A stretch of DNA of 64,000 nt. It comes from Stomoxys calcitrans (lineage: Eukaryota; Arthropoda; Insecta; Diptera; Muscidae). The notes beneath the pieces were generated by a model that saw nothing but the letters and a program-made list of their open reading frames with translations, was not told the origin of the DNA and did not search any database. Shown here piece by piece: positions 21,344 through 33,317 of this stretch (position 1 is its first letter; every line of letters begins with the position of its first letter). The translations under genes and the position numbers were made by a program. Location of the stretch: positions 156,837,441-156,901,440 of the forward strand of contig NC_081553.1 in NCBI RefSeq assembly GCF_963082655.1. The letters run 5' to 3'.

Positions 21344-22765
21344 ATTTTTATACCCACTACCGAAGGACGGGGTATATTCATTTTGTCATTCCGTTTGCAA
21401 CACATATATACGAAATATCCGTTTCCGACCCTATAAAGTATATATATTCTTGATCAGCGTAAAAATCTAAGAGGATCTAGTCATCTACGTCCGTCTGTCT
21501 GTTGAAATCAAGCTATAGTGTTTAAAAATAGAGTTATTGAGCTGAAACTTTGCACAGATTCTTTTTTGTCAATAAGCAGTTAAGTTCGACAATAGGCTTT
21601 ATCGGACTATATTTTGATATAGCCCCCATATAGACCGATCTGCCGATGTAAGGTCTTAGGCCCATAAAATCCACATTTATAATCTGATTTTGCTGAAATT
21701 TGGGACAGTGAGTATCGTTAGGCTAATCAGTATACATCATCACTTTGGTCCAGATCGGATCAGATTTGGAAATAGCTGCCTATAGACCGATCTCTCGGTT
21801 TAAGGTCTCGGGCCAATTAAAGACGCATTTATTATCCGAGTTTGCCAAAATTTGGGACAGTGAGTTGTGTTGGGCCCTTCGACATCCTTCTTTAATTTGG
21901 CTCAGATCGGTCCAGATTTAAATATAGCTGCCATATAGACCGATCTATGGGCCCAAAAAGCCCATAAAAGGCGCATTTATTGTCCGATGTCGTCGAAATT
22001 TGGGACAGTGAGATAAGATAGACCCCTCGACTTCTTTCTGCAGTATGGCACATATCGATCCAGATTTAGATATAGCGGCCATATAGCGCGATCTCTCGAT
22101 TTAAGGTCTTGGGCCCATAAAAGGCGCATTTATTATCCGATTTCGCCGAAATTTGGGACAGTGAGTTGTGTTAGGTCCTTCAAAATTATTCTTCAAAATA
22201 TTTCTTCAAACCCAAATCGGTCCAGATTTGGATATAGCTGCCATATAAACCGATCTCTCGATTTAAGGTTTTGGGCCCATAAACGGCGCATTTATTTTTC
22301 GATTTCGCCGAAGTTTGGGACAGTGAGTTGTGATAGGCTTCGACAACTTTATGCATTTTGGCCCAAATTGGTCCAGATTTGGATATAGCTGCCATATAAA
22401 CCGATCTCTCGATTTAAAGTCTTGGCCCCATAAAAGGCACATTCATTATTCGATTTCGCTCAAATTTGACACAGTGACTTATATAAGGCTTTTCGTATAC
22501 GATTTTGATCGGTCTATATTTGGATATGGCTACCAAAAAGATCAATATTTTGTTCTGCAAAATTGAACAATGACTTCTACTTATTAGACCACTTAATATC
22601 CATGTCGAATTTGGTCCAAATCGGACCATATTTCGATAAAGCTGCTATGGGGGCATAAATTATGAATTTTTCACCGGATTCTGACGAAAAGTGGTTTATA
22701 TATATACCCGAGGTGGTGGGTATCCAAAGATCGACCCGGTCGAAATTAACGGCTTTTTACTTGTT
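21344..22765 (+). mobile_element. Family B Helentron/DINE-1-like element, copy B1
   Basis: Relative of family A with different sequence but the same architecture. It has 5' TTTTTATACCCACTACCG and GGGGTATATTC, a TATATATATTCTTGATCAG core, a short GTCYGTCTGTCT array, then about six units of about 152 bp (GATATAGCTGCCATATAGAC, CCGATCTCTCG, GAAATTTGGGACAGTGAG). It closes with GGTGGTGGGTAT, hairpin TCGACC-C-GGTCGA (22731-22743) and the end CTTTTTACTTGTT. Non-coding. Both ends are present, so it is a good reference for the family. Confidence 0.9.
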
Positions 22766-23789
22766 TTTAAACAATTATTGAAAAATCTGCAATTCATTTA
22801 GAACAAATGCTTTTGTTCTGGTTACAAGTAACTTGATATAATAAGCATGCAATTTTGAACATAAAAATATTATTTATTTTTATGAACCAGTGCAGAGTCG
22901 GATGTTGGGTATGTTTCATTTATTTTGCATCACTTAAAGTGAGCCCGGCTATTTTATTACAAAATCGCAAAATATGCACAAATAACCAACGGAACATCCC
23001 AAATTACAATGAATTACAACCAACGTAACTTTAGAACAACTCATAATGGCTTATATAACGCATTGAAATAATTAAATTAATTTTTATTGGATTCAATGTA
23101 TTGCAATAGATTTGTAATCAGCTGATCCACATCGTACAAAAAATGGGAGATACCAATCAAAAAATGTTTATTTTTGCTTTTGACTATTTAGGACTTTCAT
23201 GGCCATGTTAAAATATGTGTACGCATCCACTCCAAATTCCTTCGATGGTCTGTCGTAAACACATAGAAAATTGTTTTTGTAAATTTTTAAAAAAATTGTG
23301 TTAATTAATAAATTAGTATAACATATATTTATCTGCATATCGTTGGACATCATTTTCCAAAGTCTCATAAAATTTTTCTTTTTTTTCACAAATTTGTATC
23401 GAAATGTTTTATAAGATAATATTATAATATGTGAGCTTATTATTTGATTAAAGTAGATCAGAGTCTACAACAACTTATGCTCACTGAACAAAGCTTTTCT
23501 AAACCCTTAGTAGGCTATTAACGATTTAAGAATGCGGTTTTTGGTTCAAATGCCTTTTAGTAGTTTATAAATCCTCCATAGCTTTTTGCGAGTTTTGCCG
23601 TCAGAATATTGTTATTATTTGCTTGATTTTTTTATTTTTCCCTCAATTCAAAACGTAATTTACTGTTGTCTTACATGAAAAATGTTCACGAGAACCCGAT
23701 TGGTACTTTGTTTAAATGTACTTTTCCGCTATGTACTCTTCCCTTCCAGTTACTGCTTCACCACTTTTTCGACAATTTTTTCAAACGTT
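22766..23789. other. Unassigned AT-rich stretch
   Basis: About 1 kb with no domain, repeat unit or RNA gene recognised. Confidence 0.4.
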
Positions 23790-24109
23790 ACCAATATATT
23801 AATCGGTGGGAAACCTAATATAGGTGCCATATAAACCGATCATGGATCATGACTTCATGACCAAAATCTTATCTGATTTGGCCCAAATTTTGTACAAGGT
23901 GTATTGTTTTAATTTATAATAACTGTGGCAAGTATAATCTAAATCAGTTCATAGCCCGATGCCATATAAACCGATCTTGGATTAATTTCTTGAGACTCTT
24001 GAGTGCGCTGGTTGTAACCGATTTGGCTTAAATTTGTTTTGAATTTGAAAAACTGCGCTAAGTATGATTAAAATCGGTTCATAATCTGATATAGCTGATA
24101 TAATAACAT
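23790..24109 (+). mobile_element. Family A internal-repeat fragment
   Basis: Two diverged units of the family A repeat (GCCATATAAACCGATC twice, 'TCATAATCTGATATAGCTGA' at the end), passing straight into a TA run. Both termini are missing. Confidence 0.7.
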
Positions 24110-24127
24110 ATATCTATATATATATAT

Positions 24128-24213
<86 letters not shown>
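24110..24213. repeat. (TA)n microsatellite
   Basis: About 100 bp of near-pure TA. The length in an assembly is unreliable. Confidence 0.95.
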
Positions 24214-24216
<3 letters not shown>

Positions 24217-24451
24217 TAAAAAAAATGAAGTGGCATTCTGTCTTTAAAAACATAATTTCGAATTGAACTGGGCCAAATATTATCTTTAGAGTATTTCTTT
24301 CACTTACATGTTTCCTTTGGAAAAAAATTTTAATTAAAAGAAATTACAAAATTGAAAAAAATTTTATTTAAAGGTTGTCTTTAAAAATAATTAAATTTTT
24401 GTTACGTTTTCATAGATATTTTGTTTTCAATGATTTTTTTTTAATTTTATA

Positions 24452-24517
<66 letters not shown>

Positions 24518-24622
24518 TATATATGTAAGTAAAAAAAATACTCTAAAGATATTATTTGGCCCAGTTCAGTTCAAAATTATGTTTTTAAAGACAAAATTTC
24601 AGTTAATTTTTTTTTTTTAACG
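24214..24622. repeat. Inverted repeat with ~95-bp arms and a second (TA)n run
   Basis: 24214-24309 is nearly the reverse complement of 24522-24622. Both contain GTTTTTAAAGACA/TGTCTTTAAAAAC and the CTCTAAAGATA / TATCTTTAGAG and GGCCCAGTTCA words. The spacer holds a second TA run at 24448-24525. Each arm has a TA run on the same relative side. It could be a foldback element or a duplication-inversion. No ORF. Confidence 0.85.
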
Positions 24623-24721
24623 TTAAAGAAATGTTTCGCATTACAAACTTTCGCACGGGCTTGGGCCCCGCCAAAACTATATTTTCTTACGACAACATGT
24701 TTATAAATATAAACAAAATTA

Positions 24722-25545
24722 AACAAGAAATAGCGTGTTAAGTTTGGCCGGGCCGAATCTTATATACCCTCCACCATGGATCGCATTTGTCGAATTCTTT
24801 TCCCGGCATCTCTTCTTAGGCAAAAAAGGAAATAAGAAAAGATTTGCTCTGCTTTTAGAGTGATATCAAGATATGGTCCGGTTTGGATTACAATTCAATT
24901 ATATGTTGGAGACCTGTTTCAGCCGATTCGAGTAAGAATTTTGCCCTTTGGGGGCTCAAGAAGTCAAAATCACAGATCGGTTTATATGGCAGCTATATCA
25001 GGTTATGAACCGATGTGAACCATACTTGGCAAAGTTGTTGGATATCGTGCAAAATTTCATTCCAATCGGATAAGAATTGCGCACTCTAGAGGCTCAAGAA
25101 GTCAATACCCAAACCGGTTTATAGGCAGCTTTATCAGGTTATGGACCGATTTGAATTAAACTTGGCACAATTGTTGGATATCATAACAAAACAAACAAAC
25201 AATCGGATAAGAATTGCGCACTCTAGAGGCTCAAGAAGTCAAGACCCAAGATCGGTTTACATGGCAGCTATATTTAAACATGGACCGATATGCCCCATTT
25301 ACAATACCAACTGACCCACACTAATAAGAACTATTTGTGCAAAATTTCAAGTGGATAGCTTTACTCCTTCGGAAGTTAGCGTGCTTTCGACAGACAGACG
25401 GACGGACATGGCTAGATCGACATAAAATGTCGCGACGATCAAAAATATATATACTTTATGGGGTCTCCGACGAATATTTCAAGTAGTTACAAACAGAATG
25501 GCGAAATTAGTATACCCCCCATCTTATGGTGGAGGGTATAAAAAA
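24722..25545 (-). mobile_element. Family A element, copy A5
   Basis: Both termini present: AAACAAGAAATAGCGTG, hairpin TTTGGCCGGGCCGAA (one base off a perfect stem), TATACCCTCCACCAT, and at the other end ATGGTGGAGGGTATAAAAA. Few internal units, with a deletion near 25190. The GACR array is short (25390-25407). Confidence 0.9.
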
Positions 25546-25639
25546 AACAAAATCTAATGACAAAATATCATAAAAATTTTTATAATCAAATGCTTTCTAA
25601 ATATATTCGTAAAGAAAAAGTTGGTTTTGAAGACACTAT

Positions 25640-25810
25640 TTTTAAGAAACGTTTGTAAAAACAATAAAATTATTTTCCAAACAAAATTCCAATGAAATTT
25701 GTATAGAAACAAAACTTTAATGAAATTTTTTATAAAAACAAAATTTGAATGAAATTTTTCTATAAAAACGAAAATGCTTTATAATTTTTTTTTAAAGAAA
25801 AAATGTTGCA
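25640..25810. repeat. Degenerate ~30-bp A/T tandem repeat
   Basis: Three to four irregular units around 'AAAACAAAATTTGAATGAAA' and 'TTTCTATAAAAAC'. Confidence 0.6.
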
Positions 25811-25825
25811 AATTAGTTGGGCAAT

Positions 25826-26005
25826 ATATTGGGTTGCCCAAAAAGTAATTGCGGATTTTTTAAAATAAAGTAAATGCATTTTTAATAAAACTTAGAATGA
25901 ACTTTAACCAAATATACTTTTTTTACACTTTTTTTTTAAAGCAAGCTAAAAGTAACAGCTGATAACTGACAGAAGAAGCCGTTGTACAAAATTAAAAGGC
26001 TTTAG
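25826..26005 (-). mobile_element. Mariner end, truncated or internally deleted copy
   Basis: Starts with TTGGGTTGCCCAAAAAGTAA at 25829. To about 25915 it is the reverse complement of 360-441, the mariner 3' end. It then continues into non-coding sequence (AGCAAGCTAAAAGTAACAGC). No transposase sequence and no second terminus, so it is a relic or MITE-like derivative. Confidence 0.85.
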
Positions 26006-26012
26006 AGGTGTT

Positions 26013-26722
26013 TCATATGGAACACCTCGCAACATTCGTCTAAGACCCCGTAAAGTCTATATATTCTTGGTCGTCATGACATTTTAGGTCGATTTAGCCA
26101 TGCGCAGTTATTATCCGATGCGGCTGAAATTTGTCATGCAGTGTTTTTTTACTTCTAAGAACTATGTTAAGTATGATTTGAATCGGTTTATAACCTGATA
26201 TAGCTTTCATATGAACCGTTCATGGATTTTGGCTTCTTGAGCCTCAAGAGAGGAATTATGATCCGATTTGGCTGAAAAACAAAAAGCATTTTGTTTTGTA
26301 TCGCAACAACTATGCCAATTATGGTCTAAATCGGCTCATAGCCTGATGCAGCTCCCATATAAACCGATCTTCCGATTTGACTGAAATTTTGTAAAACGGC
26401 TTCTCCCATGACCTTCAACATATGTATCAAATATGGTCTAAATCGGTCTATAGCCTGATACAGCTTCCATATAAACCGATCTCCCAATTTCTTATCCGAA
26501 TCGGCTGAAATTTTACACAATGACTTCTGCTATGGTCTTCAACATTCAATTCAGTTATGGTTCGAGTCGGAACTTGATAAAGATCCAATATCATTGCAAT
26601 TCTCATCCATTATCCTTTGTTTGTCTGAAAAGAGATACCGGGCAAAGAAGTCCACAAATGCGATCCATGGTGCGGGGTATATAAAATTCGGCCCAGCCGA
26701 ACTTAGCACGTCTTTTCTTTTT
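26013..26722 (+). mobile_element. Family A element, copy A6
   Basis: The 5' end is truncated (begins at the 'ATTCGTCTAAGACCCCGTAA' block). The (GTCY)n array is deleted after TTTAGCCATG. About three internal units. The 3' end has a hairpin TTCGGCCCAGCCGAA at 26687-26701 (one stem mismatch) and 'CTTAGCACGTCTTTTC'. Confidence 0.85.
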
Positions 26723-26768
26723 AGATTTGGAACCATAGTGAGGTGGAACACACGTTTGGATGTGATTA

Positions 26769-27397
26769 TTATACCAACCACCGATGGAGGGGGGTATATT
26801 CATTTTGTCATTCCGTTTACAACACATTGAAAAATCCATTTCCGACCCTATAAAGTATATATATTTTTGATCGTCGTAAAAATCTATGACGATCTAGCCA
26901 TGTACGTCCGTCTGTCAGTTGAAATCACACTACAGTCTTTTTGGTCCATAAGCAGGTTAAGTTCGAAAATGGGCTATATATAGACCGATCCGCCGATCTA
27001 AGGTCTTAGGCCTATAAAAGACACATTTACTATTCGATTTAGCCAAAATTTGGGACAGTAAGTTGTGCAACGCCCTTTGACATCCTTCTTCAATTTGGCC
27101 CAGATCGGTTTAGATTTGGATATAGCTGCCAAATGGACCAATCCGCCGATTTAAGTTCTTGGGCCCATAAAAGGCACATTTATTACCCGATTTTGCTGAA
27201 ATTTGTGACAGTGAGTTGTGTTAGGCCCTTCGACATCCTTCTTCAATTTGGCTCAGATGGGTTCAGATTTGGGTATAGCTGCCATATATACCGATCTCTC
27301 GATGTTAGGTCTTGGGTCCATAAAAGATTTGGGACAGTAAAAATTTTGGGACAGTGAGTTGTGTTAGGCACCTCGACATCTTTCTGCAATTTGGCAA
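26769..27397 (+). mobile_element. Family B element, copy B2, 3' truncated
   Basis: Starts TTATACCAACCACCGATGG with GGGGGGTATATTC, TATATATATTTTTGATCG core and GTCYGTCTGTCAG. It then has about three ~152-bp units, and at about 27397 runs into an RTE-like relic. 3' hairpin absent. Confidence 0.85.
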
Positions 27398-28130
27398 AGT
27401 GTCATCCTGCAGATGACACTTGCTGATACGCGTTCCTCAGTAAGAATAGGAAAGAATCTCTCCGAACCATTTAATATCAAATGAGGTTCCAGACAAGGAG
27501 ACAGCCTATCGTGTGATCTCTTTAATATCATGCTAGAGAAGATTATACGAGATGTAACTGCTGCCTTTGAAAGAATCGAAAGAGTGTCAGTGAAAATGGG
27601 TCTGGCAGTAAATGGAGATAAGACGAAATGGATGGTTTCAACTCCCAAAACGCCTTGTACAACCGAGCAGATAAAGAGTTGGAGAAAGTTGGGAACCACA
27701 ACTTTGAGATAGTAACTTTGTCCACTAAATAAGCAGTGTAGAAACAAGGCCATCTCTCAACAGATGAAGATTACACTACACAAGACACTGATACTACCCG
27801 TGTTGTTATATGGTTCTGATGCATGGGTACTTGTGAAAGCAGACTAGGCAGTGCTTGGAGTATTTGAGAGAAAGATTCTTCGTAAAATATATCCACCAGT
27901 TTGCGAAAATGGAGAATATAGGCGTATGAACCACGTGCTGTATGACGACGATAGCATAGTTACATGCATCAAAATACAACGGCTGCGTTGGCTAGATCAT
28001 GTTGTCAGAATGGATGTAGAAGCTCCAGCAAATGAGTCTTTTGAAGGCAAACACGGTGGTACACTGAAACCGGGAAGACCAAAAGCCCGATGGAAAAATC
28101 AAGTGGTGTCAAAGATTTTAGAATAAGCGC
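27398..28130 (+). pseudogene. RTE-like non-LTR RT relic
   Basis: Plus-strand RT pieces. 27400-27535: 'MTLADTRSSVRIGKNLSEPF' then GSRQGDSLSCDLFNIMLEKI (motif B). 27536-27640: TAAFERIERVSVKMGLAVNG and DKTKWM. Then LPVLLYGSDAWVLVKAD followed by an in-frame stop, and 27851-28126 FERKILRKIYPPVC, YDDDSIVTCIKIQRLRWLDH, RPGRPKARWKNQV. Between motif B and TAAFERIE the stretch that holds the catalytic YxDD box in this family is missing, so the RT is dead. Clade by motif style only. Confidence 0.85.
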
Positions 28131-28194
28131 TGAAGATCGAGGTGCTCCGAACGCTATTCTACGTTCGGCTAGTGGAACAAATATTCTCATATTC

Positions 28195-28537
28195 GTAATC
28201 TACTCCCAAATACCTTTCATTTGAGTCCCATATTGCAATGATCGTCAAATAAACCTATTTGAAGGGGTTTTGGGGCTGGGGCGGATTCCCATGTACTTGG
28301 ACCAAACTTTAATTATGAAATCCCATATTGTCCCGATCGGTGCACTTTTATTTTTGGGTAGTAATTTTGGGGTAAGGGGGAGGATCCGTCCACCTCCCGA
28401 TATCAAAAAATTATATAGCCTATGTTACCTTCCAGACCAACCTACACAATCTGTGAAAATTTCAAGGTAATCGGTTCAGCCTTTTTAAGTATATGCGGAA
28501 CAAACAAATAAACACAAACTGATTTTTTTTATATTAT
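28195..28537 (-). mobile_element. X-family repeat, 5' piece (copy 2)
   Basis: Reverse orientation. Two G-tract units, then CGGTTCAGCC (the reverse of GGCTGAACCG), AAACAAATAAACACAAAC and the AT-rich X start ending at 28537. It directly abuts the 3' end of another X copy on the same strand. Confidence 0.78.
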
Positions 28538-30914
28538 AGCTGGACAGGGCCCGCTTCGCTGCGCCTTCTTTCACTTTCTTATTTTATCTGAGCCCTATAC
28601 TGGCACAGCCAGGAAAGTCCTGTTTGGGGGTACTGTTACAGCCTTTCAGATATTTCACCCCAATGTGGATATCAGCATCGTGCTCTACTCTCACATTTCT
28701 TTTATTTCCATTGGTTTAAGGGAAGCTAATGGGGTGAGAAGACCTCCAAACCCTTGGCCACAAAATTTAATATAAAATTCGTTTTCTACTATCAAATACC
28801 TATTATTGGCCGGTTTGAAAGGAGTGTAGGGGGCATCGTGCTAGAGAACGATTTCGATTGGTTATGTCAAGCATTTTGAAAGTGGCTTTCAAGATATTCG
28901 GGGCGACGGGTCTCGTTCAGATCCACACTAATTTTTTTTTTGGTTTACTTATCTACATTCAAAATCATATTTCAAAGCTATTACTTGGGATACCACATTT
29001 TTAAAAATCCGTAGGTCCTCCTGTTGCCATCCCAATTTACCCTCAAAAAAGAGTACTCTACTACCAAAGACCTTTTATTGCTGACCTTTTCTATATCGAT
29101 CTGCACACATCCTTTGAGTACCATATATTCTCGGTAGTCCTACATGACAGTTTGGCGTTGTTTTTATTGGAAGGGGACGGTCGCTCCCCCCGACTCTAAG
29201 ACTCTAAGAAATTAATTACAGTTCTTTATTGTCGCGATAAACATGTCCTGTTGAACGGCAGGACGGCTGAACGTGACCCAGATTATTGAATCCTTATATC
29301 AACATTAGATTCGAACTCTACTGACATAGACTTTTCTCTATTTAGAGGGTTGGCCGGTCCCAGACTCTATCCTAAATATGCTTACCAGATTCGTAGTCAA
29401 CTCCCAAGCAGCTTTCATTTGAAACTCATTTTTATTGTTGGACATTCATGCCCGATAGGGGGTTATTGGGGTTGGGGAGGCCCCGTAGACCCTTTTTCAC
29501 CAAATTCATGTAACAGATGTGTACTCAACTTTCAAACACCTTTCATTTATTATCCATAGTGTCCCAATTGGTAAAAAAGCCCTGGTGGGGGTTTTGGGGG
29601 TTGGGAAGGTGCCTCAGATACCAAGGAATACATTTTTATATCAGATTCTTACTTTACTTTGAAATACCTTTCATTTGATACCCATATTGTCCAAAGCGGT
29701 AAAAGACACTTTGGGCGAAATTTGTATACCAAGATCGCTTGTTTGTTTGAAACCCATATTCTCCCTATCGGTAAATATGTCCGTGCGGGGGTGTTTTGGG
29801 GGGGGGGTGTGGAGGCCACTCAGACACCTAGGAATACATGTGTATGTCATATTTGTACTCAACTTTTAAATACCTTTCATTGATATCCATATTGCCCAAA
29901 TCGGTGAAAGAGTCCGATTGGGGGTATTTTGGGAGATGGGGACGCCCCTGAGCATTTTGGTGAAATTTGTATACCAAAATCGTACTCTACTCTTAAATAC
30001 CTTTCATTTGATGCTCATATTGTCCCAATCGTTAAACATGTCCGTCCGGGTGGGTTTTGGGATGGGGCGTCCCCCAGGTTATTTTACCCAACATTTTTTT
30101 TGGGGAGGGTTTATATATGAGGTGTATATATGAATTTTAATGACGCACACTACTCAGAAATACGATTCTCCATTGTTTTAATTGATCAAATAATCTAATG
30201 GAGGCGATTTTTTGAAGTAAAGCGTCACTTACAATAGATTCTTGTCATATTCGTAATCAACTCCCAACTACCCTTCATTTAATTCTTATATAGCTATGAT
30301 CGAGTAAAACTCCCTTTGGGGCCTTTTGGGGGGTGGAGCGACCCGCAAATAATCTATACATAATTTATTATTATTATTCTCCCGAATACCTTTGATTTGA
30401 GTCCCATGTAGATATGTACGTCCAATATGTTTGTTTGGGGAACTTTTGGGGTTGAAGCGGCCCCTGGGTTCCTTGGACCCGGCTTTTAATACCATATTCG
30501 CGTTCTACTCTCCAATACCTTTCATTTATAACCATATTGTCCATAACGGTTAACATTGATTTTGGGTGGTATTTTTGGGGTAACGGGAGAGGGTCCACCC
30601 CTTCCAATATAAACAAATTATAAAATTATATAGCCTATTCGTCCTTCCTGACCATATACATAATCTACTCCCGAATACCTTTCATTCGAGTCCCACATTG
30701 TCATTATCGTCCAATATTCCTATTTGAAAAGTTTGAGGTCGGGCCAGCTCCCTAATTACATGGACCCAAATTTTGATATCAAATTTGTATTCTACTTCCG
30801 AATACCTTTCATTTGAGTCCCACATTGCCCCGATCGATCCACTTTTATTTTTGGGTGGTACTTTTGGTATAAGGGGGAGGGTCCGCCCCACTTGAGGTAT
30901 CAAAAATTATATAA
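28538..30914 (-). mobile_element. X-family repeat, long copy (copy 3)
   Basis: Reverse orientation, beginning with the X 3' terminus (AGCTGGACAGGGCCCGCTTC). Then come irregular units with CAATACCTTTCATTTGA-type words, CCCATATTG and G tracts to about 30914. Roughly ten units between 29340 and 30914. The part 28840-29010 also recurs at 36470-36610. No coding. The 5' AT-rich start is missing. Confidence 0.75.
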
Positions 30915-31965
30915 TTACAAATAACTCCGAGGCGTCGATCTCCTGACACTGCCGACATATGTCACAATTTCTGATGGCATATGTTTACATAACTTATTAT
31001 GGCCTATTATAAATCCGATAACCATACTCAGATGTGCCTTTTCCATTGAAAACAGACTATCTATTTTCGATTTCGAGCTTTCGTACCCAGAAGAATTGTT
31101 TGTTCGACTCCGGTTGTTGAATTCTAGCAATTTAACCATGTATCCTTATAACGCTTCTTAATTCCATGGAAAATTTTCGATATTGGTGGATATAGATCCA
31201 ATGTTGACACAAGAGCAAGGCTTGCACCCGATCTCGCAAGCACGTCCGCCTTCTTATTTCCAATGATATCCTTATATCCGGGAACCCAGCATAAAGCCAG
31301 ATTATGATTTCTCTGAAGACAAACGACCTCTCGACAGCGACACAAAACTTTAGATCATATACTCATGCCAACTAAAACCTTCAATGCTTCTTGACTATCG
31401 CTGAGATACAGATGTTAGATCGATCTATACCTCTGGAAAGCACAATCTCCGCCGCCCTTTTTATCGCAAAGACCTCTGCCTGGAAAATGCTGCAGTCATC
31501 ATGCATTCCCTCAGAGTCGGTATCCTAATATATAGTCGGCTCTCTATTATTTCCGTTCCTACTTGTTAGTCCGTCGGCAGTTCTTTCAATGTGCTGATCA
31601 GTATACGGGTATGGCTAACTGCAGTTTTCCTAAGCAGGTCAAGCTGCAATAGAGTCCTCTCTGGCGACTTCTTCATAAACAAATCGATCGTCTGGATTCC
31701 CATCATAACCTCTAGGGACCTTGTCAGAGTAGTGCCAATAGCCCCAGTCATGAATCTCAAGGCAACCCCATTTACCCTGTCTACATTGCGCATATGTGTC
31801 CCTTTATCCGTCACCGGCCACCAAACATGACAGCCATATATCAGAACTGGCCTAACCACCGCCAAATACAGCCAGTGCATCAACCTAGGTCGTAGACCTC
31901 ACTTACTTCTTATAAGCTTCTGACAGGAGTAAAGAGCCGCAAAAGCCTTGTTTACCAACGAGCTA
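30915..31965 (-). pseudogene. I/R1-type LINE relic: thumb, RNase H and zinc-binding tail
   Basis: Minus strand, three frames. 31883-31566: LAVVRPVLIYGCHVWWP and NGVALRFMTGAIGTTLTRSL, the thumb. 31560-31345: FQAEVFAIKRAAEIVLSRGI, RNase H. 31345-31124: CWVPGYKDIIGNKKADVLA, the end of RNase H with its Asp. Near 30960: 'CDICRQCQEID', a Cys-rich tail. There are frameshifts. It differs in sequence from both the I-like and I/LOA families here, so it is a third RNase H-bearing LINE family. Confidence 0.82.
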
Positions 31966-32004
31966 GGCCTTTTTTATATTAAGCGTATGGCTTAATATAA
32001 TATA
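31966..32004. other. Short TATTAAGC/GCTTAATA inverted repeat
   Basis: TATATTAAGC.GTATG.GCTTAATATA forms a small near-perfect hairpin at 31976-32001. Confidence 0.8.
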
Positions 32005-32335
32005 CTGTAGTTATATTCATAGACGATCTAGGCATGTCCGTTTGTCTGTTATTTTTTTTTTAAATCACTCTACAGTCAAAAGTTAAAAAATGACCCATAT
32101 CTTGATATAGCACCCTTTGTACCGATCTTGGTATAAGAAATAATGAGTTCATAAAAGTCGTATTTTTACCTCGATTTCAAAGAACATTCATGCCGAGTTT
32201 GGATAAAATGATCTTCCGATTAAAGGGCTTGAGCCCAGAAATGCGCTGTAACAACCTATTTTACAGTAAGTTGCATCAACATCTGAGTATGAACAAGATC
32301 TGAACATATTTGTATGCAGCTGTCATATAGCCCCG
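32005..32335 (+). mobile_element. Family B-like fragment
   Basis: Core remnants 'GACGATCTAGGCATGTCCG' and GTCTGTTATT, then about two diverged units ('CTTGATATAGCACCC', 'ACCGATCTTGG', 'GCAGCTGTCATATAG'). Highly degraded. Confidence 0.6.
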
Positions 32336-33317
32336 CTTTTTTTAACCAGAATTTACTAAATTTGTAGGAAATTCGTAACACTGTACCAGTTACAGTCAAT
32401 ATCAAAACTTACTTTTTTTTCTGAAATTTAAAGCAGTGAGACTCCCTGTGGCAGTATTTTGCCCCTCGCTATCCTCAGTTTTTTTTGCTCACTAAACGAA
32501 TACTCAGAAACGACACAGGGTTGTCCCTTGCAATTCTTTTAATAGTTAATTTGTATCGTATATGTTGTATATGTTGGAAAAACCTACCAAGGGAATAAAA
32601 TCCTACCAATTTTGGTAGGAACCTACCAGAAACGGCAACACTGTGTGCAAGGCGTTGGGCATGCTAAAAGAGATCGCTGTATTGTGAGGGTGTTGAATAT
32701 GGGCCAGTAGATGAGAGTAGGAGAGGTAGGTTGAATGAGTTTAATATAGAATATGCTTTACTATGGGGATATTGTGGAGGTGAGCGATATGCGTAAAGAC
32801 GACATCATTTCATTATAATGCAGAACGTAAATGGCAGTTGGAGCTATTTAAATTGACAACCGGTAAGCAAGCATCCCCACAGTGTGTGGGGTAGAGTGAA
32901 GATGGGACGAAAGGTCAACTTTTATCAACATAGCAAAAGTCGATTTTTCGACTTTTCGGATTATATTTGAAAAAAATTGTCGTCCTTTCAACATTATCCA
33001 AAATTCGACTTTTGCAAAAAGTAGATATTTCGACTTTTTGTCAAAAAATTGCAAATTTTTCCCAACAAGATACTCCTATTTCCTACATGTTTTTGTAGAC
33101 TTTAGCATCAAGATATTATCTTTTCTTTGTATTTTTAGAAAGGGGAGGTATAAAGAAGAGTTTTAAATGCAAAATTGGCGTATTTTTATATCAAACCCAC
33201 CACGCTATTTTGAAGACAAAATGACTTATTGCAAAATTTTCACACATTCCCGTTTACTTTCCCCTTTTATTGTATTTGAATTAAAATTTTAAATGGTCTA
33301 CGTATCCTAGCCGACTT
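32336..33317. other. Unassigned stretch
   Basis: About 1 kb. 32570-32640 has repeated CCTACCA/TGGTAGG words that fold back. 32935-33060 has repeated TCGACTTTT words on both strands. No domain seen. Confidence 0.45.

Noticed and set aside
24068..24620. ORFs rich in Tyr-Ile (IYIYIY)
   Set aside because: They are translations of (TA)n runs and have no coding value.
29350..30130. Several 60-75-residue Gly/Pro-rich ORFs
   Set aside because: Produced by the G-tract units of the X family; no start context or conservation between units at protein level.
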